A stretch of 64,000 bases of DNA from Pseudomonas sp. NFIX28 (GCF_900107395.1 NZ_FNPW01000007.1:124001-188000); one strand, 5' to 3'; positions 36,602 through 49,672 are shown, counted from the first letter of the stretch. A program made the numbers and translations. The notes: a model not told the origin generated them from the sequence alone.

Positions 36602-38023
36602 GTGGACGCTTCGCCTGTGAATTCCGTGACCGATACCCCTGCCACCTCCCTCAACCGCCCGGCCCGGGTGCGCCTTGAATTGCGCAGCCTGCTGGCCCTG
36701 GCCTTGCCGATCATGATCGCGCAACTGGCGACCACGGCCATGGGCTTCGTCGATGCGGTGATGGCCGGACGGGTCAGCCCGCGGGACCTGGCGGCCGTGG
36801 CGCTGGGCAACTCGATCTGGATTCCGGTGTTCCTGCTGATGACCGGCACCCTGCTGGCCACCACGCCGAAAGTGGCCCAGCGGGTCGGCGCCGGCAGCTA
36901 TGGCGAGATCGGCCCGATCGTGCGCCAGGCGCTGTGGCTGGCCCTGGCGGTCGGCCTGGCCGCCAGCCTGATATTAGTCAATGCCGAGCCGGTGCTGCAC
37001 CTGATGAAGGTCGACCCGACGCTGATCGGCCCCTGCATGGAATACCTGCACGGCATTGCCAGCGGCTTGCCGGCGGTGGCGCTGTATTACGTGCTGCGTT
37101 GCTGCAGCGACGCCCTGGGCCGCACCCGGCCGAGCATGGTCATCGGCCTGTTCGGCCTGGCCCTGAACATCCCCATCAACTACGTGTTCATTTATGGCCA
37201 CCTTGGCGTGCCGGCCATGGGCGGCGTCGGGTGCGGCTGGGCCACGGCCATCGTGATGTGGGCGATGATGTTCGCCATGGCAGGCTGGACCCGCTGGGCC
37301 CCGGCCTACCAGAGCAGCCAGCTGTTCAAGCGCTTCGACTGGCCGCAATGGGCAGTGATCAAGCGCCTGTTGGGCGTCGGCCTGCCGATCGGCATCGCGG
37401 TGTTTGCCGAATCGAGCATTTTCGCGGTGATCGCCCTGTTGATCGGCAGCCTCGGCGCCACCGTGGTGGCAGGGCACCAGATCGCCCTGAACATCAGTTC
37501 GCTGCTGTTCATGATTCCTTATTCCCTGGGCATGGCGGTGACGGTGCGGGTCGGCCAAGCCCTGGGCGCCGGCAAGCCTCATCAGGCACGCTTCGCCGCT
37601 GGCGTCGGCCTGGGCGCGGCACTGGCCTTTGCCCTGTTCTCCGCGAGCCTGATCCTGCTGCTGCGAGAATCCATCGCCTCGATCTATACCCCGGACACCG
37701 CGGTGATCCAGGTGGCGGCAATGCTGATCGTGTATGCCGCGCTCTACCAGTTCTCCGACGCGATCCAGGTGATCTGCGCCGGTGCCCTGCGCGGCTACCA
37801 GGACACCCGGGCGACCATGGTCCTGACGCTGTTCGCCTATTGGGGTATCGGTTTGCCAGTGGGTTATGTGCTGGGGCTGACCGACTGGTTCGGTCCCGCC
37901 AGTGGCCCGAGCGGGCTGTGGGAAGGCTTGATTGCCGGCCTGAGCTGCGCGGCGCTGATGCTGTCGATCCGCCTGGCCCGCAGTGCGCGCAAGCGCATTC
38001 GCCTCAGCCAGGCAGCGAGTTAA
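36602..38023 (+). CDS. norM: MATE-family multidrug efflux transporter (NorM type)
   Basis: 473-residue inner-membrane antiporter with 12 predicted helices in two pseudo-symmetric halves; it exports cationic drugs using Na+ or H+. Typical stretches: [23 protein letters not shown] in the first helix pair and [23 protein letters not shown] at the start of the second half. The start is uncertain: GTG at 36602, 36617 and 36626 are all in frame, and a -10-like TAGAAT lies at about 36573. The stop overlaps the tusA stop by 4 bp in convergent orientation. Confidence 0.87.
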   Translation: MDASPVNSVTDTPATSLNRPARVRLELRSLLALALPIMIAQLATTAMGFVDAVMAGRVSPRDLAAVALGNSIWIPVFLLMTGTLLATTPKVAQRVGAGSYGEIGPIVRQALWLALAVGLAASLILVNAEPVLHLMKVDPTLIGPCMEYLHGIASGLPAVALYYVLRCCSDALGRTRPSMVIGLFGLALNIPINYVFIYGHLGVPAMGGVGCGWATAIVMWAMMFAMAGWTRWAPAYQSSQLFKRFDWPQWAVIKRLLGVGLPIGIAVFAESSIFAVIALLIGSLGATVVAGHQIALNISSLLFMIPYSLGMAVTVRVGQALGAGKPHQARFAAGVGLGAALAFALFSASLILLLRESIASIYTPDTAVIQVAAMLIVYAALYQFSDAIQVICAGALRGYQDTRATMVLTLFAYWGIGLPVGYVLGLTDWFGPASGPSGLWEGLIAGLSCAALMLSIRLARSARKRIRLSQAAS

Positions 38024-38271
38024 TCGGACTTCTTGCGAATCCAGTACAGATAGGTGCCAGCCTCTTCCTGCTGAGCGACCAGTTGATGGTCGAGGAACAC
38101 GCAGAACTTGGGGATGTCGCGGCGGGTCGAGGGATCGGTGGCGATCACCTTGAGCAGGCCGCCGGGCTGCAGGTCACGAATATGCTGGTGCAGCATCATG
38201 ACCGGCTCCGGGCAATTGAGCCCGGTGGCATCCAGCGTGCCGTCGACCGGCGTATCGATGATTTGACTCAT
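38020..38271 (-). CDS. tusA: Sulfur carrier protein TusA
   Basis: 83-residue protein that receives persulfide sulfur from cysteine desulfurase for tRNA 2-thiolation and other sulfur transfer. The active Cys20 is in the family motif GLNCPEPVM, and the fold ends with [22 protein letters not shown]. Length is typical. ATG at 38271. Its stop codon overlaps that of the convergent MATE gene by 4 bp. Confidence 0.94.
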   Translation of the reverse strand: MSQIIDTPVDGTLDATGLNCPEPVMMLHQHIRDLQPGGLLKVIATDPSTRRDIPKFCVFLDHQLVAQQEEAGTYLYWIRKKSD

Positions 38272-38350
38272 AACTCACTCCTGAAACTGGCCGGCATTGT
38301 CGCGCAATGCCGGCATCGACGCTATCTGTGGCGTTGCGCCGCACCCACGC

Positions 38351-39424
38351 TCAACGGGCCTTGGGCTTCTTTTCATCCAGCCGGCGCAGGTGGCAGGTCA
38401 CTTCCTCACGGTCGTGATACAGCTGCTTGCAACCGATGGCCACCCGGATGCCACGCGCCTTGAAGCCATCCTCGATCCGCTCGAGCAAACGCTTCACTTC
38501 TGCGTAACGCTGCTTCATCGGCAGCTTCAGGTTGACCACCGCTTCACGGCAGTGCCCCTCGCCGATCCAGGTTTCCAGCAAGGCCGCGTTGCGCGCCGGT
38601 TTCTCGACGATGTCGCAGACCATCCAGTCCACCGGCTGCTTGGGCTTGAAGGTAAAGCCGTCGGCCATCAAATGCTGCACCAGGCCGGTATCCATCAGGC
38701 TTTCGGCCATCGGTCCGTTGTCGATGGCAGTGACCAGCATGCCGCGATTGACCAGCTGCCAGGTCCAGCCACCCGGGGCGGCGCCCAGGTCGACGCCGGT
38801 CATATCGCCATGCAGGCGCTCGTCCCATTGATCGCGAGGAATGAAATGGTGCCAGGCCTCTTCCAGCTTCAGGGTCGAACGGCTGGGCGCCTCACGGGGA
38901 AACTTCAGGCGCGGAATGCCCATTGGCCACATGGCCGAGTTGCCTGCGTCCGCCAGGCCGATGAAAACCTCGCGACCGCTTTTGAAGGTCAGCAGCAAGC
39001 GCGGCTTGCCGGCATCGTCCACCAGCTTGCCAGCGGCCGTCAGGGCCTTGCGCAGCGGTGCTTCGAATTTCTTGCAGAAGTTCGACAGCTCCTTGCCGTC
39101 ATTGGTATCCACCACCTCCAGCCACAGGCTGCCGCAGGTCGGGAAACTCGCCAGATGGGCCAGGATCACGCTGACACGGTCGGTTTCCGGCAGGTCGACG
39201 AACACACCGCGCGCCCATTGCCGAGGGAAGATCAGCTCGGCGAAACGCAGCTCGCGCATCAGGCGCTCCGCCCCGTCCTCCTCGCTGCATACGAACTCGG
39301 CACAGGCGGTGCCGGGCTTGGCCTTGGCATATCCGGCCACATTCAGACGTGCGGCATGATCGGCGATCTCGGAACAGACTTCGCCTTCGAAGCCCGGCCG
39401 GCAGTGCATAAAGAGGGTGTTCAT
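38351..39424 (-). CDS. rlmM: 23S rRNA (cytidine-2498 2'-O) methyltransferase RlmM
   Basis: 357-residue SAM-dependent methyltransferase acting on C2498 of 23S rRNA. An N-terminal THUMP-containing part precedes the Rossmann domain with the SAM site GVDLGAAPGGWTWQL near 208. The K-D-K-E tetrad of 2'-O-methyltransferases is visible: DWMVCDIVEKP, NLKLPMKQR and REEVTCHLRR supply Asp, Lys and Glu. Length matches the family. It is divergent from acnA across 214 bp. Confidence 0.95.
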   Translation of the reverse strand: MNTLFMHCRPGFEGEVCSEIADHAARLNVAGYAKAKPGTACAEFVCSEEDGAERLMRELRFAELIFPRQWARGVFVDLPETDRVSVILAHLASFPTCGSLWLEVVDTNDGKELSNFCKKFEAPLRKALTAAGKLVDDAGKPRLLLTFKSGREVFIGLADAGNSAMWPMGIPRLKFPREAPSRSTLKLEEAWHHFIPRDQWDERLHGDMTGVDLGAAPGGWTWQLVNRGMLVTAIDNGPMAESLMDTGLVQHLMADGFTFKPKQPVDWMVCDIVEKPARNAALLETWIGEGHCREAVVNLKLPMKQRYAEVKRLLERIEDGFKARGIRVAIGCKQLYHDREEVTCHLRRLDEKKPKAR

Positions 39425-39604
39425 CGAATCTCCTGGGCCATTGGCAATGAATCACGCGCAAACCCGCCCAAGGTGCACGCAAAGCCTGTCACGAAAACCG
39501 GCGCATGATAGCCGAGTTCGGAACCTTGGACTTGTCCATAGAGTCCAGTTATTAGCGAGCTACTGAAAACACGACTAGGTTAAGAGCTCTGTCCGTCCCG
39601 TCAG

Positions 39605-39622
39605 GTCCGTAGCCGTGCGGAC
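39605..39622 (+). promoter_or_regulatory. Hairpin in the acnA leader
   Basis: GTCCG (39605-39609) pairs with CGGAC (39618-39622) around an 8-nt loop, ending 5 nt before the AAAGGAG ribosome site of acnA. It could affect translation initiation; acnA is a known target of iron-responsive sRNAs in Pseudomonas, but I cannot map such a site here. Confidence 0.3.
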
Positions 39623-39638
39623 TAAAAGGAGTGATTCA

Positions 39639-42380
<2,742 letters not shown>

Positions 42381-42403
42381 AACGCGGCGTGACCAACGCT
42401 GGA

Positions 42404-42436
42404 CCAGACACCGCCCCCGGGCGGTGTCTGGCTTTT
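42404..42436 (+). terminator. Terminator of acnA
   Basis: CCAGACACCGC (42404-42414) pairs perfectly with GCGGTGTCTGG (42421-42431); a short CTTTT run follows. Confidence 0.78.
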
Positions 42437-42624
42437 GGCTGGCCCGTAGCGCCCAGCTGGTTATACTTGGCGCCGTGCGGGCTAGAGCCTTCGCCGCTGG
42501 CACAGATGACCAAGCGTCATCCGCATCACCTATCAACCTCGCCGGCGCCTGCTCAGCCGATTGCAGGCGACAAAGGTTGATCCACGTCTCTGCTACACCC
42601 CTTCTTTCGCAACAAGGATTTCAC

Positions 42625-43416
42625 ATGACTGTTTTGCCATGGATGTACCTGGCACTTCTCTCCATTGGCTACGCCTTGGCCCTGAGCTACGGCCAGTTGG
42701 GCCTGCTGGCGGCGGTGTCCGTCGCCCTGCTGCTAGGCGCAGGTTTTGCCGTGCGCCAGCAGAAAAGCCTGTATGCGCGCTACCTGGGGCACGGCCTGTT
42801 CGTGGTCCTGGCCCTGGCGCTGGCCATGCACTGGCTGCCCGGTTTCTACAATGGCCGGGCGATCGGCCCGGAACGCTTTACCGCCGACGCGGTGCCGTTT
42901 TCCATGTACCTGAACCAGGACAAGCCGCTGATCGGCTTCTGGCTATTGCTGGTCTGCCCCTGGATCATCGGGCGGCGTTCGCTGCGGCTGTCGCTCTACA
43001 CCACGGCCCTGGCCTTGACCCTCACCGCCCTGGCGGCCCTGGGTGGCGCGGTATTGCTGGGAATTATCAGTTGGGCACCGAAATGGCCGGATCAGGCCTG
43101 GCTGTGGGTCCTGAACAATCTGTTGCTGGTCACCCTGGTTGAAGAAGCACTGTTCCGTGGCTATATCCAGGGCGGCCTGAGCCGCCGCCTCAAGCATTTG
43201 CCCTATGGCGAAAACCTCGCCTTGATGTGCGCGGCCCTGCTGTTCGGCCTGGTGCATGTGGGTGCCGGCTGGCAATGGTGGCTGCTGGCGAGCATCGCTG
43301 GCGTCGGTTACGGCCTGGCCTATCGTTTCGGCGGCCTGGGTGCCGCGGTGGCTACCCATTTCGGTCTGAACCTGCTGCATTTCGGGCTCTTTACTTACCC
43401 GATGCTGGCGGGTTGA
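42625..43416 (+). CDS. CPBP-family intramembrane glutamic protease (CAAX-protease-like)
   Basis: 263-residue polytopic membrane protein with about eight helices. The three CPBP/Abi motifs are present in the C-terminal half: EEALFRGYIQGGL (EExxxR), FGLVHVGAGW (FxxxH) and THFGLNLLHF (HxxxN), so it should be catalytically competent. Bacterial members process or bind membrane peptides; no substrate can be named. ATG at 42625 follows AAGGATTTCAC. Its place between acnA and aer suggests nothing specific. Confidence 0.85.
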   Translation: MTVLPWMYLALLSIGYALALSYGQLGLLAAVSVALLLGAGFAVRQQKSLYARYLGHGLFVVLALALAMHWLPGFYNGRAIGPERFTADAVPFSMYLNQDKPLIGFWLLLVCPWIIGRRSLRLSLYTTALALTLTALAALGGAVLLGIISWAPKWPDQAWLWVLNNLLLVTLVEEALFRGYIQGGLSRRLKHLPYGENLALMCAALLFGLVHVGAGWQWWLLASIAGVGYGLAYRFGGLGAAVATHFGLNLLHFGLFTYPMLAG

Positions 43417-43525
43417 CCCTTGCACAGCCGGGGCCCCTGCAAGGCCTCGGCTGGGTGAGCCCGACCTCTGCGCGCAGGACAAGGCCTCTGTCAATGAACC
43501 ACTTCTCAACTTCCTGAAAAAAATT

Positions 43526-43552
43526 TCAATAATTGGCGAGGGCGGCCGACAA
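43526..43552 (+). promoter_or_regulatory. FliA (sigma-28) promoter of aer
   Basis: TCAA (43526-43529), a 15-bp spacer, then GCCGACAA (43545-43552). The Pseudomonas flagellar sigma consensus is about TCAAG/TAAA-N15-GCCGATAA, so only one base deviates in the -10. The predicted start is about 20 nt before the aer ATG. Confidence 0.68.
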
Positions 43553-43581
43553 CCTATCAAAGCCTTGCGGATAGAAAAACC

Positions 43582-45147
43582 ATGCGTAACAACCAGCCTG
43601 TCACCCAGCGCGAACGTACCTTTCCGGCTCAGCAACGGTTGATCTCCACCACCGATGCCAAAGGCGTGATTACCTACTGCAACGATGCCTTCGTTGAAAT
43701 CAGCGGGTTTTCCCGTGAGGAACTGGTCCGCGCACCGCACAACCTGGTCCGTCACCCCGACGTTCCGGCCGCGGTGTTCGCGCATATGTGGGCCACCCTG
43801 AAACAAGGCTTGCCATGGATGGGCATTGTCAAGAATCGCTGCAAGACCGGGGATCATTACTGGGTCAACGCCTATGTGACCCCGGTGTTCGAAGGCCAGC
43901 AAGTGGTCGGCTACGAGTCGGTGCGGGTCAAGCCCACCGCCGAGCAGATCCGCCGGGCCGAAGCGCTCTACCAACGCATCAACCAGGGCAAGTCGGCCAT
44001 TCCGAAACGCGACAAATGGCTACCGGTGCTCCAGGACTGGCTGCCGTTCATCCTGGTCAGCCAGCTGAGCTTTCTGATTGGTGCCTGGCTCAACTCCTCC
44101 TGGGGCTTCGCCCTGGCCGCCGGCCTTTGCGTACCGCTCGGCCTGCTCGGGTTGAGCTGGCAACAGCGCGGTCTCAAGCGCTTGCTGCGCCTGGCCGAAC
44201 AGACCACCTCCGACCCGCTGATCGCTCAGATGTACACCGACAGCCGCGGCGCCCAGGCGCGCCTGGAGATGTCGATCCTCAGCCAGGAAGCGCGCCTGAA
44301 AACCTGCCTGACCCGCCTGCAGGACACCGCCGAGCACCTCAACGAGCAGGCTCGCCAGTCCGACACCCTGGCGCACAACAGCTCCAGCGGCCTGGAACGC
44401 CAGCGCGTGGAAACCGAACAGGTGGCCACCGCGGTCAACCAGATGGCCGCCACCACCCAGGAAGTGGCCAGCCATGTGCAACGCACCGCCGACGCTACCC
44501 AGGAAGCCAACCGCCTCACCGGGCGTGGTCGCGACATCGCCGGGGAAACCCGCGAAGCGATCCAGCGCCTGTCGATAGTGGTGGGTGAAACCGGCCTGAC
44601 CGTGACCCAGCTGGCCAAGGACAGTGACGAAATCGGCGGCGTGGTCGATGTGATCAAGGGCATCGCCGACCAGACCAACCTGCTGGCGTTGAACGCGGCC
44701 ATCGAAGCGGCCCGCGCCGGGGAGATGGGTCGCGGCTTCGCCGTGGTGGCCGACGAGGTTCGCCAACTGGCGCAACGCACCAGCGAATCCACCGGGCAGA
44801 TCCACAACCTGATCGCCAAGCTCCAGCAAACCGCCACCACGGCGGTGCAGACTATGGACGCCGGCCATCGTCAGGCCGAGGAAGGCGTGGCCCGGGTATT
44901 GGAGGCCGACCAGGCATTGGTCGGCATCAGCGAGGCGGTGGCCAATATCACCGACATGACCACCCAGATCGCCGCCGCCACCGAAGAGCAAAGCGCCGTG
45001 GCCGAGGAAATCAGCCGCAACATCAGCACCATTGCCCAACTGGCGGACCAGACTTCGGAGCAGGCCCAGCACTCGGCGCAGCTCAGCGAAGAACTGACCC
45101 GCACCGCCAACACGCAGTACTCGCTGGTCGAACGCTTCAACCGCTAG
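43582..45147 (+). CDS. aer: Aerotaxis receptor Aer (PAS-containing methyl-accepting protein)
   Basis: 521-residue transducer. An N-terminal PAS domain (about 15-120; [23 protein letters not shown], then [22 protein letters not shown]) is expected to bind FAD and read redox state; a short hydrophobic hairpin (about 150-195) anchors it; a HAMP-like linker and the cytoplasmic signalling domain follow, with the CheA/CheW-binding hairpin tip [20 protein letters not shown] near 360. The gene has a sigma-28 type promoter and a strong terminator, so it is a free-standing motility-regulon gene next to the oxidase genes whose activity it helps to sense. Confidence 0.93.
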   Translation: MRNNQPVTQRERTFPAQQRLISTTDAKGVITYCNDAFVEISGFSREELVRAPHNLVRHPDVPAAVFAHMWATLKQGLPWMGIVKNRCKTGDHYWVNAYVTPVFEGQQVVGYESVRVKPTAEQIRRAEALYQRINQGKSAIPKRDKWLPVLQDWLPFILVSQLSFLIGAWLNSSWGFALAAGLCVPLGLLGLSWQQRGLKRLLRLAEQTTSDPLIAQMYTDSRGAQARLEMSILSQEARLKTCLTRLQDTAEHLNEQARQSDTLAHNSSSGLERQRVETEQVATAVNQMAATTQEVASHVQRTADATQEANRLTGRGRDIAGETREAIQRLSIVVGETGLTVTQLAKDSDEIGGVVDVIKGIADQTNLLALNAAIEAARAGEMGRGFAVVADEVRQLAQRTSESTGQIHNLIAKLQQTATTAVQTMDAGHRQAEEGVARVLEADQALVGISEAVANITDMTTQIAAATEEQSAVAEEISRNISTIAQLADQTSEQAQHSAQLSEELTRTANTQYSLVERFNR

Positions 45148-45160
45148 ATCGAAGCCAGAC

Positions 45161-45194
45161 AAAAAACCCGGAAGGTTCGCCTTCCGGGTTTTTT
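45161..45194 (+). terminator. Terminator of aer
   Basis: ACCCGGAAGG (45166-45175) pairs with CCTTCCGGGT (45180-45189) around a TTCG tetraloop, with A6 before and T6 after. Confidence 0.92.
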
Positions 45195-45231
45195 ATTGCG
45201 TTTTTTCCAGCCCCGCGCGCGTCCTCTGTAT

Positions 45232-45321
45232 CTGTAGGAGCGAAGCTTGCTCGCGATTGTTCTCAAGGCGACAACGGTGGCGACTGCCAAGCTCCATCGC
45301 GAGCAAGCTTCGCTCCTACAG
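45232..45321. repeat. REP-type inverted repeat pair
   Basis: Two 26-bp arms, 45232-45257 and 45296-45321, are perfect inverted copies separated by 38 bp. The core GTAGGAGCGAAGCTTGC is the common Pseudomonas REP sequence. It lies between the convergent aer and hydrolase genes. Confidence 0.88.
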
Positions 45322-45332
45322 TGAAAAAGCGT

Positions 45333-46031
45333 TCAGCCATTGAGCTGGCGTAAAACCTCAGCAACCTTCCGCGCCGCCGCTTCCAGATGCTGCTCATGGG
45401 TGAAGCCCGAGGCCTTGAGCGGTTTCAGATCATGGTCGGCCGCCGCCAACCAGAACAGCTCGATGGCCGGCGCCAGCGCATAGCCTTCGACCGTCGCCCG
45501 ATTACCCAGGGCATCGCGCTCGCCTTGGACGATCAAAGTCGGGGTGCGCAATTCGGCCAGGTGGGCGACCCGCGGTTTCTCCGGCTTGCCAGCGGCATAA
45601 AACGGATACCCCAGGCACACCAGCGCATCGGCGCCCAGCTCGTCGGCGAGCAAACTGGCCATGCGCCCACCCATGGACTTGCCGCCGATGGCCAGCCGCC
45701 CAGCGACATGAGGTCGCACCTGGGCATATACCTCGCGCCAGCACTCCAGCAGCTTCGGTGCCGGGTTAGGCGGCCGTTTGCCACCATCGAGACGACGTTG
45801 AGCCATATAGGGAAACTCGAAGCGCAGGACGTTGACCCCATGCGCCGCAAGGCGTGTGGCCATATCGTCCATGAAAGCACTGTCCATCGGCGCGCCGGCG
45901 CCATGGGCCAGGATCAGGGTCAGCGGTTCGCCGGCCAGCGGCGGCTGCGCGACATCCCAGAGCCAGCCCCGTTCCCGCACGCATTGCGCCCATTGATCCC
46001 CGTCAATAACAGCCCCTTGCCGTTTGCCCAT
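45333..46031 (-). CDS. Alpha/beta hydrolase (KANL3/Tex30-like)
   Basis: 232-residue soluble hydrolase. The oxyanion motif is [11 protein letters not shown] near 40, the nucleophile Ser in [11 protein letters not shown] near 118, a candidate acid in [10 protein letters not shown] near 175, and the His in ADHDLKPL near 200. The substrate is unknown; such dienelactone-hydrolase-like proteins are often esterases. ATG at 46031 has GAGG 5 nt upstream. It is divergent from the first ccoN, and the ANR box for that operon lies inside its codons 9-13. Confidence 0.82.
   Translation of the reverse strand: MGKRQGAVIDGDQWAQCVRERGWLWDVAQPPLAGEPLTLILAHGAGAPMDSAFMDDMATRLAAHGVNVLRFEFPYMAQRRLDGGKRPPNPAPKLLECWREVYAQVRPHVAGRLAIGGKSMGGRMASLLADELGADALVCLGYPFYAAGKPEKPRVAHLAELRTPTLIVQGERDALGNRATVEGYALAPAIELFWLAAADHDLKPLKASGFTHEQHLEAAARKVAEVLRQLNG
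45993..46006 (+). promoter_or_regulatory. ANR box upstream of the first ccoN
   Basis: TTGAT-CCCC-GTCAA differs by one base from the ANR/FNR consensus TTGAT-N4-ATCAA. It is 125 bp before the ccoN start and lies within the 5' coding sequence of the divergent hydrolase. No clear -10 is found at the ideal spacing, so activity is likely but unproven. Confidence 0.65.
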
Positions 46032-46130
46032 GCTTACCTCGCTTTTAGTCTGCCTATAACTCCAGAAGAAGTGAGCGCGCCTTGCCGTGCGCAGTCGCTT
46101 TCACTTCAGCTGAACCGTGGATGGGGAACC

Positions 46131-47555
46131 ATGAACACTTCTATCAGTACCGCCTACAACTACAAGGTGGTCCGCCAATTCGCCATTATGACGGTGGTGT
46201 GGGGCATCGTCGGCATGGGGCTCGGGGTTTTTCTCGCTGCCCAGTTGGTCTGGCCCGAACTCAACTTCAACTTGCCCTGGACCAGCTTCGGTCGCCTGCG
46301 CCCGCTGCACACCAACGCGGTGATCTTCGCCTTCGGTGGCTGCGCACTGTTCGCCAGCTCCTTCTACTCGGTGCAACGCACCTGCCAGACCCAGCTGTTC
46401 GCGCCGAAAATCGCCGCGTTCTGCTTCTGGGGCTGGCAGCTGGTCATCCTTCTGGCGGCTATCAGCCTGCCGCTGGGCTACACCAGCTCCAAGGAATACG
46501 CCGAGCTGGAATGGCCGATCGACATCCTCATCACCATCGTCTGGGTGGCCTACGCCATCGTGTTCTTCGGCACGGTGATGAAGCGCAACACCAAGCACAT
46601 CTACGTCGGCAACTGGTTCTTCGGCGGCTTCATCATCACCGTGGCCATCCTGCACATCGTCAACAACCTGGAACTGCCGGTCAGCCTGACCAAGTCCTAT
46701 TCGGTGTATGCCGGTGCGACCGATGCCATGGTGCAATGGTGGTACGGGCACAACGCCGTGGGCTTCTTCCTGACCGCCGGCTTCCTGGGGATGATGTACT
46801 ACTTCGTGCCCAAGCAGGCCGAACGGCCGGTGTACTCCTATCGCCTGTCCATCGTGCACTTCTGGGCACTGATCACCCTGTATATCTGGGCCGGCCCGCA
46901 CCACCTGCACTACACCGCGCTGCCGGACTGGGCGCAGTCGCTGGGCATGGTGATGTCGCTGATCCTCCTGGCACCGAGCTGGGGCGGCATGATCAACGGC
47001 ATGATGACCCTCTCGGGCGCCTGGCATAAGTTGCGCAGCGACCCGATCTTGCGTTTCCTGGTGGTATCCCTGGCGTTCTACGGCATGTCGACCTTCGAAG
47101 GTCCGATGATGGCGATCAAGACCGTCAACGCCCTCTCCCACTACACCGACTGGACCATCGGCCACGTGCACGCCGGCGCTTTGGGCTGGGTAGCGATGAT
47201 CTCGATCGGCGCGCTTTATCACATGATTCCGAAAGTCTTCGGTCGCCAGCAGATGCATAGCATCGGCCTGATCAACGCGCACTTCTGGCTCGCTACCATC
47301 GGCACGGTGCTCTACATCGCCTCGATGTGGGTCAACGGCATCGCCCAGGGCCTGATGTGGCGCGCCGTCAACGAAGACGGAACGCTGACCTACTCCTTCG
47401 TCGAAACCCTGGTGGCCAGCCACCCAGGCTTCATCGTGCGACTGGCCGGTGGCGCGATCTTCCTCTTCGGCATGTTGCTGATGGCCTACAACACCTGGCG
47501 CACCGTGCGTGCCGCAGTGCCAGCCGAAGTCAACGCCGCTGCGCAGATGGCCTGA
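46131..47555 (+). CDS. ccoN: cbb3-type cytochrome c oxidase subunit I, CcoN (first copy)
   Basis: 474-residue catalytic subunit with 12 membrane helices, carrying low-spin haem b and the haem b3-CuB oxygen-reducing centre. His-rich helices include [40 protein letters not shown] and [20 protein letters not shown] at 46131 ([17 protein letters not shown]) follows GGGGAACC. By position it matches the ANR-controlled cco-2 operon of P. aeruginosa, and an ANR box is present upstream. The adjacent second copy differs mainly near the N-terminus. Confidence 0.95.
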   Translation: MNTSISTAYNYKVVRQFAIMTVVWGIVGMGLGVFLAAQLVWPELNFNLPWTSFGRLRPLHTNAVIFAFGGCALFASSFYSVQRTCQTQLFAPKIAAFCFWGWQLVILLAAISLPLGYTSSKEYAELEWPIDILITIVWVAYAIVFFGTVMKRNTKHIYVGNWFFGGFIITVAILHIVNNLELPVSLTKSYSVYAGATDAMVQWWYGHNAVGFFLTAGFLGMMYYFVPKQAERPVYSYRLSIVHFWALITLYIWAGPHHLHYTALPDWAQSLGMVMSLILLAPSWGGMINGMMTLSGAWHKLRSDPILRFLVVSLAFYGMSTFEGPMMAIKTVNALSHYTDWTIGHVHAGALGWVAMISIGALYHMIPKVFGRQQMHSIGLINAHFWLATIGTVLYIASMWVNGIAQGLMWRAVNEDGTLTYSFVETLVASHPGFIVRLAGGAIFLFGMLLMAYNTWRTVRAAVPAEVNAAAQMA

Positions 47556-47565
47556 GGAGTCCGCC

Positions 47566-48174
47566 ATGAAACACGAAGTCATCGAGAAAAACGTCGGCCT
47601 GCTGATGCTGCTGATGGTGTTTGCCGTGAGCATCGGCGGTCTGACCCAGATCGTTCCGCTGTTCTTCCAGGACGTCACCAACAAGCCGGTGGAAGGCATG
47701 AAGCCCTACACCGCCCTGCAGCTGGAAGGCCGCGATATCTACATCCGTGAAGGCTGCGTCGGCTGCCACTCGCAGATGATCCGTCCGTTCCGCGCCGAAA
47801 CTGAACGCTACGGCCACTACTCGGTCGCCGGTGAAAGCGTCTGGGACCACCCGTTCCTGTGGGGCTCCAAGCGTACCGGCCCGGACCTGGCCCGCGTCGG
47901 CGCCCGCTACTCCGACGACTGGCACCGTGCGCACCTGTACAACCCGCGCAACGTCGTGCCCGAGTCGAAGATGCCGGCCTACCCATGGCTGGTTACCCAG
48001 CCGGTCGACAGCAGCCACACCGAGACCAAACTGCGCGCCATGCGCACCCTCGGCGTGCCTTACAACGACGACGATATCGCCGGTGCCGTCGCCTCCCTCA
48101 AGGGCAAGACCGAAATGGATGCCTTGGTCGCCTACCTGCAAGTGCTTGGCACTGCGATCAAGAGCAAGAGGTGA
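47566..48174 (+). CDS. ccoO: cbb3 oxidase monohaem cytochrome c subunit, CcoO (first copy)
   Basis: 202-residue membrane-anchored cytochrome c that passes electrons from CcoP to CcoN. One N-terminal membrane helix (about 10-30), haem motif CVGCH near 66 in [14 protein letters not shown], and an axial Met expected in the SKMPAYPW segment. ATG at 47566 follows GAGGAGTCCGCC. It lies 10 bp after ccoN. Confidence 0.95.
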   Translation: MKHEVIEKNVGLLMLLMVFAVSIGGLTQIVPLFFQDVTNKPVEGMKPYTALQLEGRDIYIREGCVGCHSQMIRPFRAETERYGHYSVAGESVWDHPFLWGSKRTGPDLARVGARYSDDWHRAHLYNPRNVVPESKMPAYPWLVTQPVDSSHTETKLRAMRTLGVPYNDDDIAGAVASLKGKTEMDALVAYLQVLGTAIKSKR

Positions 48175-48177
48175 GCC

Positions 48178-48402
48178 ATGGTTCTTGAACTCGATAGCGG
48201 CATGATCCGCGGGCTCGGCACGCTGGTGGTGATGGTTGCCTTCATCGGCCTGTCGATCTGGGTCTTCAACGCCAAGCGCAACCCGGAGTTCGCCCAGGCG
48301 CGCCTGCTGCCCTTCGCCGACGAACCTTCGCCGCAAGTGCACAGCAATCCATCTGATGACGCTCAATCCGAAGAGCATGCAACAAGGAGCATTCGGCCAT
48401 GA
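48178..48402 (+). CDS. ccoQ: cbb3 oxidase small subunit CcoQ (first copy)
   Basis: 74-residue protein with a single membrane helix ([19 protein letters not shown], about 13-31) and a polar tail; it stabilises the oxidase complex. The tail is longer than in the second copy (61 residues). ATG at 48178, 3 bp after the ccoO stop. Its end overlaps the ccoP start by 4 bp (ATGA). Confidence 0.88.
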   Translation: MVLELDSGMIRGLGTLVVMVAFIGLSIWVFNAKRNPEFAQARLLPFADEPSPQVHSNPSDDAQSEEHATRSIRP

Positions 48403-49349
48403 CCACCTTCTGGAGTACGTACATCTGCGTACTGACCATAGGCAGCCTGATCGGCCTGACCTGGCTGCTGATCGGCACGCGCAAGGGCGAAACCAAGGGC
48501 AGCGTCGACCAGACCATGGGGCACGCCTTCGATGGCATCGAGGAGTACGACAACCCCCTGCCGCAATGGTGGTTCCTGCTGTTCGCCGGGACCCTGGTGT
48601 TTTCCGTAGGCTATCTGATCCTCTACCCGGGCCTGGGTAACTGGAAAGGCATCCTGCCGGGCTATGAAGACGGCTGGACCCAGACCAAGGAATGGGAAAA
48701 GGAAATGGCCAAGTCGGACGCCAAGTTCGGCCCGATCTTCGCCAAGTTCGCCGCCATGCCCGTGGAAGAAGTGGCCAAGGACCCGCAGGCGCTGAAAATG
48801 GGCGGCCGCCTGTTCGCCTCCAACTGCTCGGTGTGCCATGGCTCGGATGCCAAGGGCGCATTCGGCTTTCCCAACCTCGCCGACGACAACTGGCGCTGGG
48901 GCGGCAACGCCGACACCATCAAGGCCACTATCATGGGCGGCCGCATGGCTGCCATGCCGGCCTGGGGTGAAGTGCTGGGCGAGGATGGGGTGAAGAACGT
49001 TGCGGCCTATGTGCGTCACGATCTCGCCGGCCTGCCGTTGCCCGCCGACAGCAGCGCCGACCTTGCCGCCGGCAAGCAAGCGTTCAGCGCCACTTGCGTG
49101 GCCTGTCACGGCGCCAATGGCCAGGGCACCGAAGCCATGGGGGCGCCAAACCTGACGCAACCAGCAGGCTTCATCTACGGCACCAGCCTGACCCAACTGC
49201 AACAGACCATTCGCCACGGTCGCCAGGGCCACATGCCAGCGCAGAGCGAACTGCTCGGCAACGACAAGGTCCAGCTGCTCGCGGCCTACGTCTACAGCCT
49301 GTCCCACAATGCGGCCAGCCAGCCGCCGAGTGAAAACCCGAGCAAGTAA
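48399..49349 (+). CDS. ccoP: cbb3 oxidase dihaem cytochrome c subunit, CcoP (first copy)
   Basis: 316-residue subunit that accepts electrons from soluble cytochromes. Two membrane helices near the N-terminus, then two cytochrome c domains with CSVCH near 145 and CVACH near 234. Compared with the second copy it lacks about 14 residues in the loop after the second helix ([15 protein letters not shown]). ATG overlaps the ccoQ stop. Confidence 0.95.
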   Translation: MTTFWSTYICVLTIGSLIGLTWLLIGTRKGETKGSVDQTMGHAFDGIEEYDNPLPQWWFLLFAGTLVFSVGYLILYPGLGNWKGILPGYEDGWTQTKEWEKEMAKSDAKFGPIFAKFAAMPVEEVAKDPQALKMGGRLFASNCSVCHGSDAKGAFGFPNLADDNWRWGGNADTIKATIMGGRMAAMPAWGEVLGEDGVKNVAAYVRHDLAGLPLPADSSADLAAGKQAFSATCVACHGANGQGTEAMGAPNLTQPAGFIYGTSLTQLQQTIRHGRQGHMPAQSELLGNDKVQLLAAYVYSLSHNAASQPPSENPSK

Positions 49350-49403
49350 TCGCCCCCCCCCCTACTGCCGCATCACTCGGATGCGGCAGTTCCCTGCCTC
49401 TGC

Positions 49404-49418
49404 GCGACCAAGTGTCGC
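49404..49418. promoter_or_regulatory. RegA/RoxR-like palindrome upstream of the second ccoN
   Basis: GCGAC-CAAGT-GTCGC is a perfect inverted repeat. The surrounding 20 bp match the site upstream of ccoG (53222-53241) at 18 positions. The pattern resembles sites of redox response regulators of the RegA/PrrA/RoxR family; the assignment is inference. Confidence 0.5.
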
Positions 49419-49657
49419 ACCCCCTCTATCCCCTATCTTTCCAGTCTCCGAAATCGGGTCTAAGCTGCTTTGCAGTGGACTGGCAATGGCCGGTCACAGA
49501 CCAGAAGTAGCCGCTCCATTCGAAGCCGTCTTGCGATGACAGGCCGCAAAGGCTGGTTTATACCGGCTGTCGCGCCACCTACCGTTTGTCGCGGGTCCAA
49601 TCGTCTTCCACATACCCGGTTACAACTGACCTGTCCCCCTCGCCTTTTTCATCCGCT

Positions 49658-49672
49658 GCGACATTTTGTCCG
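49658..49672. promoter_or_regulatory. Second, weaker RegA/RoxR-like site before ccoN
   Basis: GCGAC-ATTTT-GTCCG keeps the left half and three bases of the right half of the same motif. It is about 160 bp before the second ccoN start. Confidence 0.35.

Noticed and set aside
36934..38463. 509-codon plus-strand frame over norM, tusA and rlmM
   Set aside because: It runs in a shifted frame through the MATE gene and antisense to tusA, and its translation has no recognisable motif.
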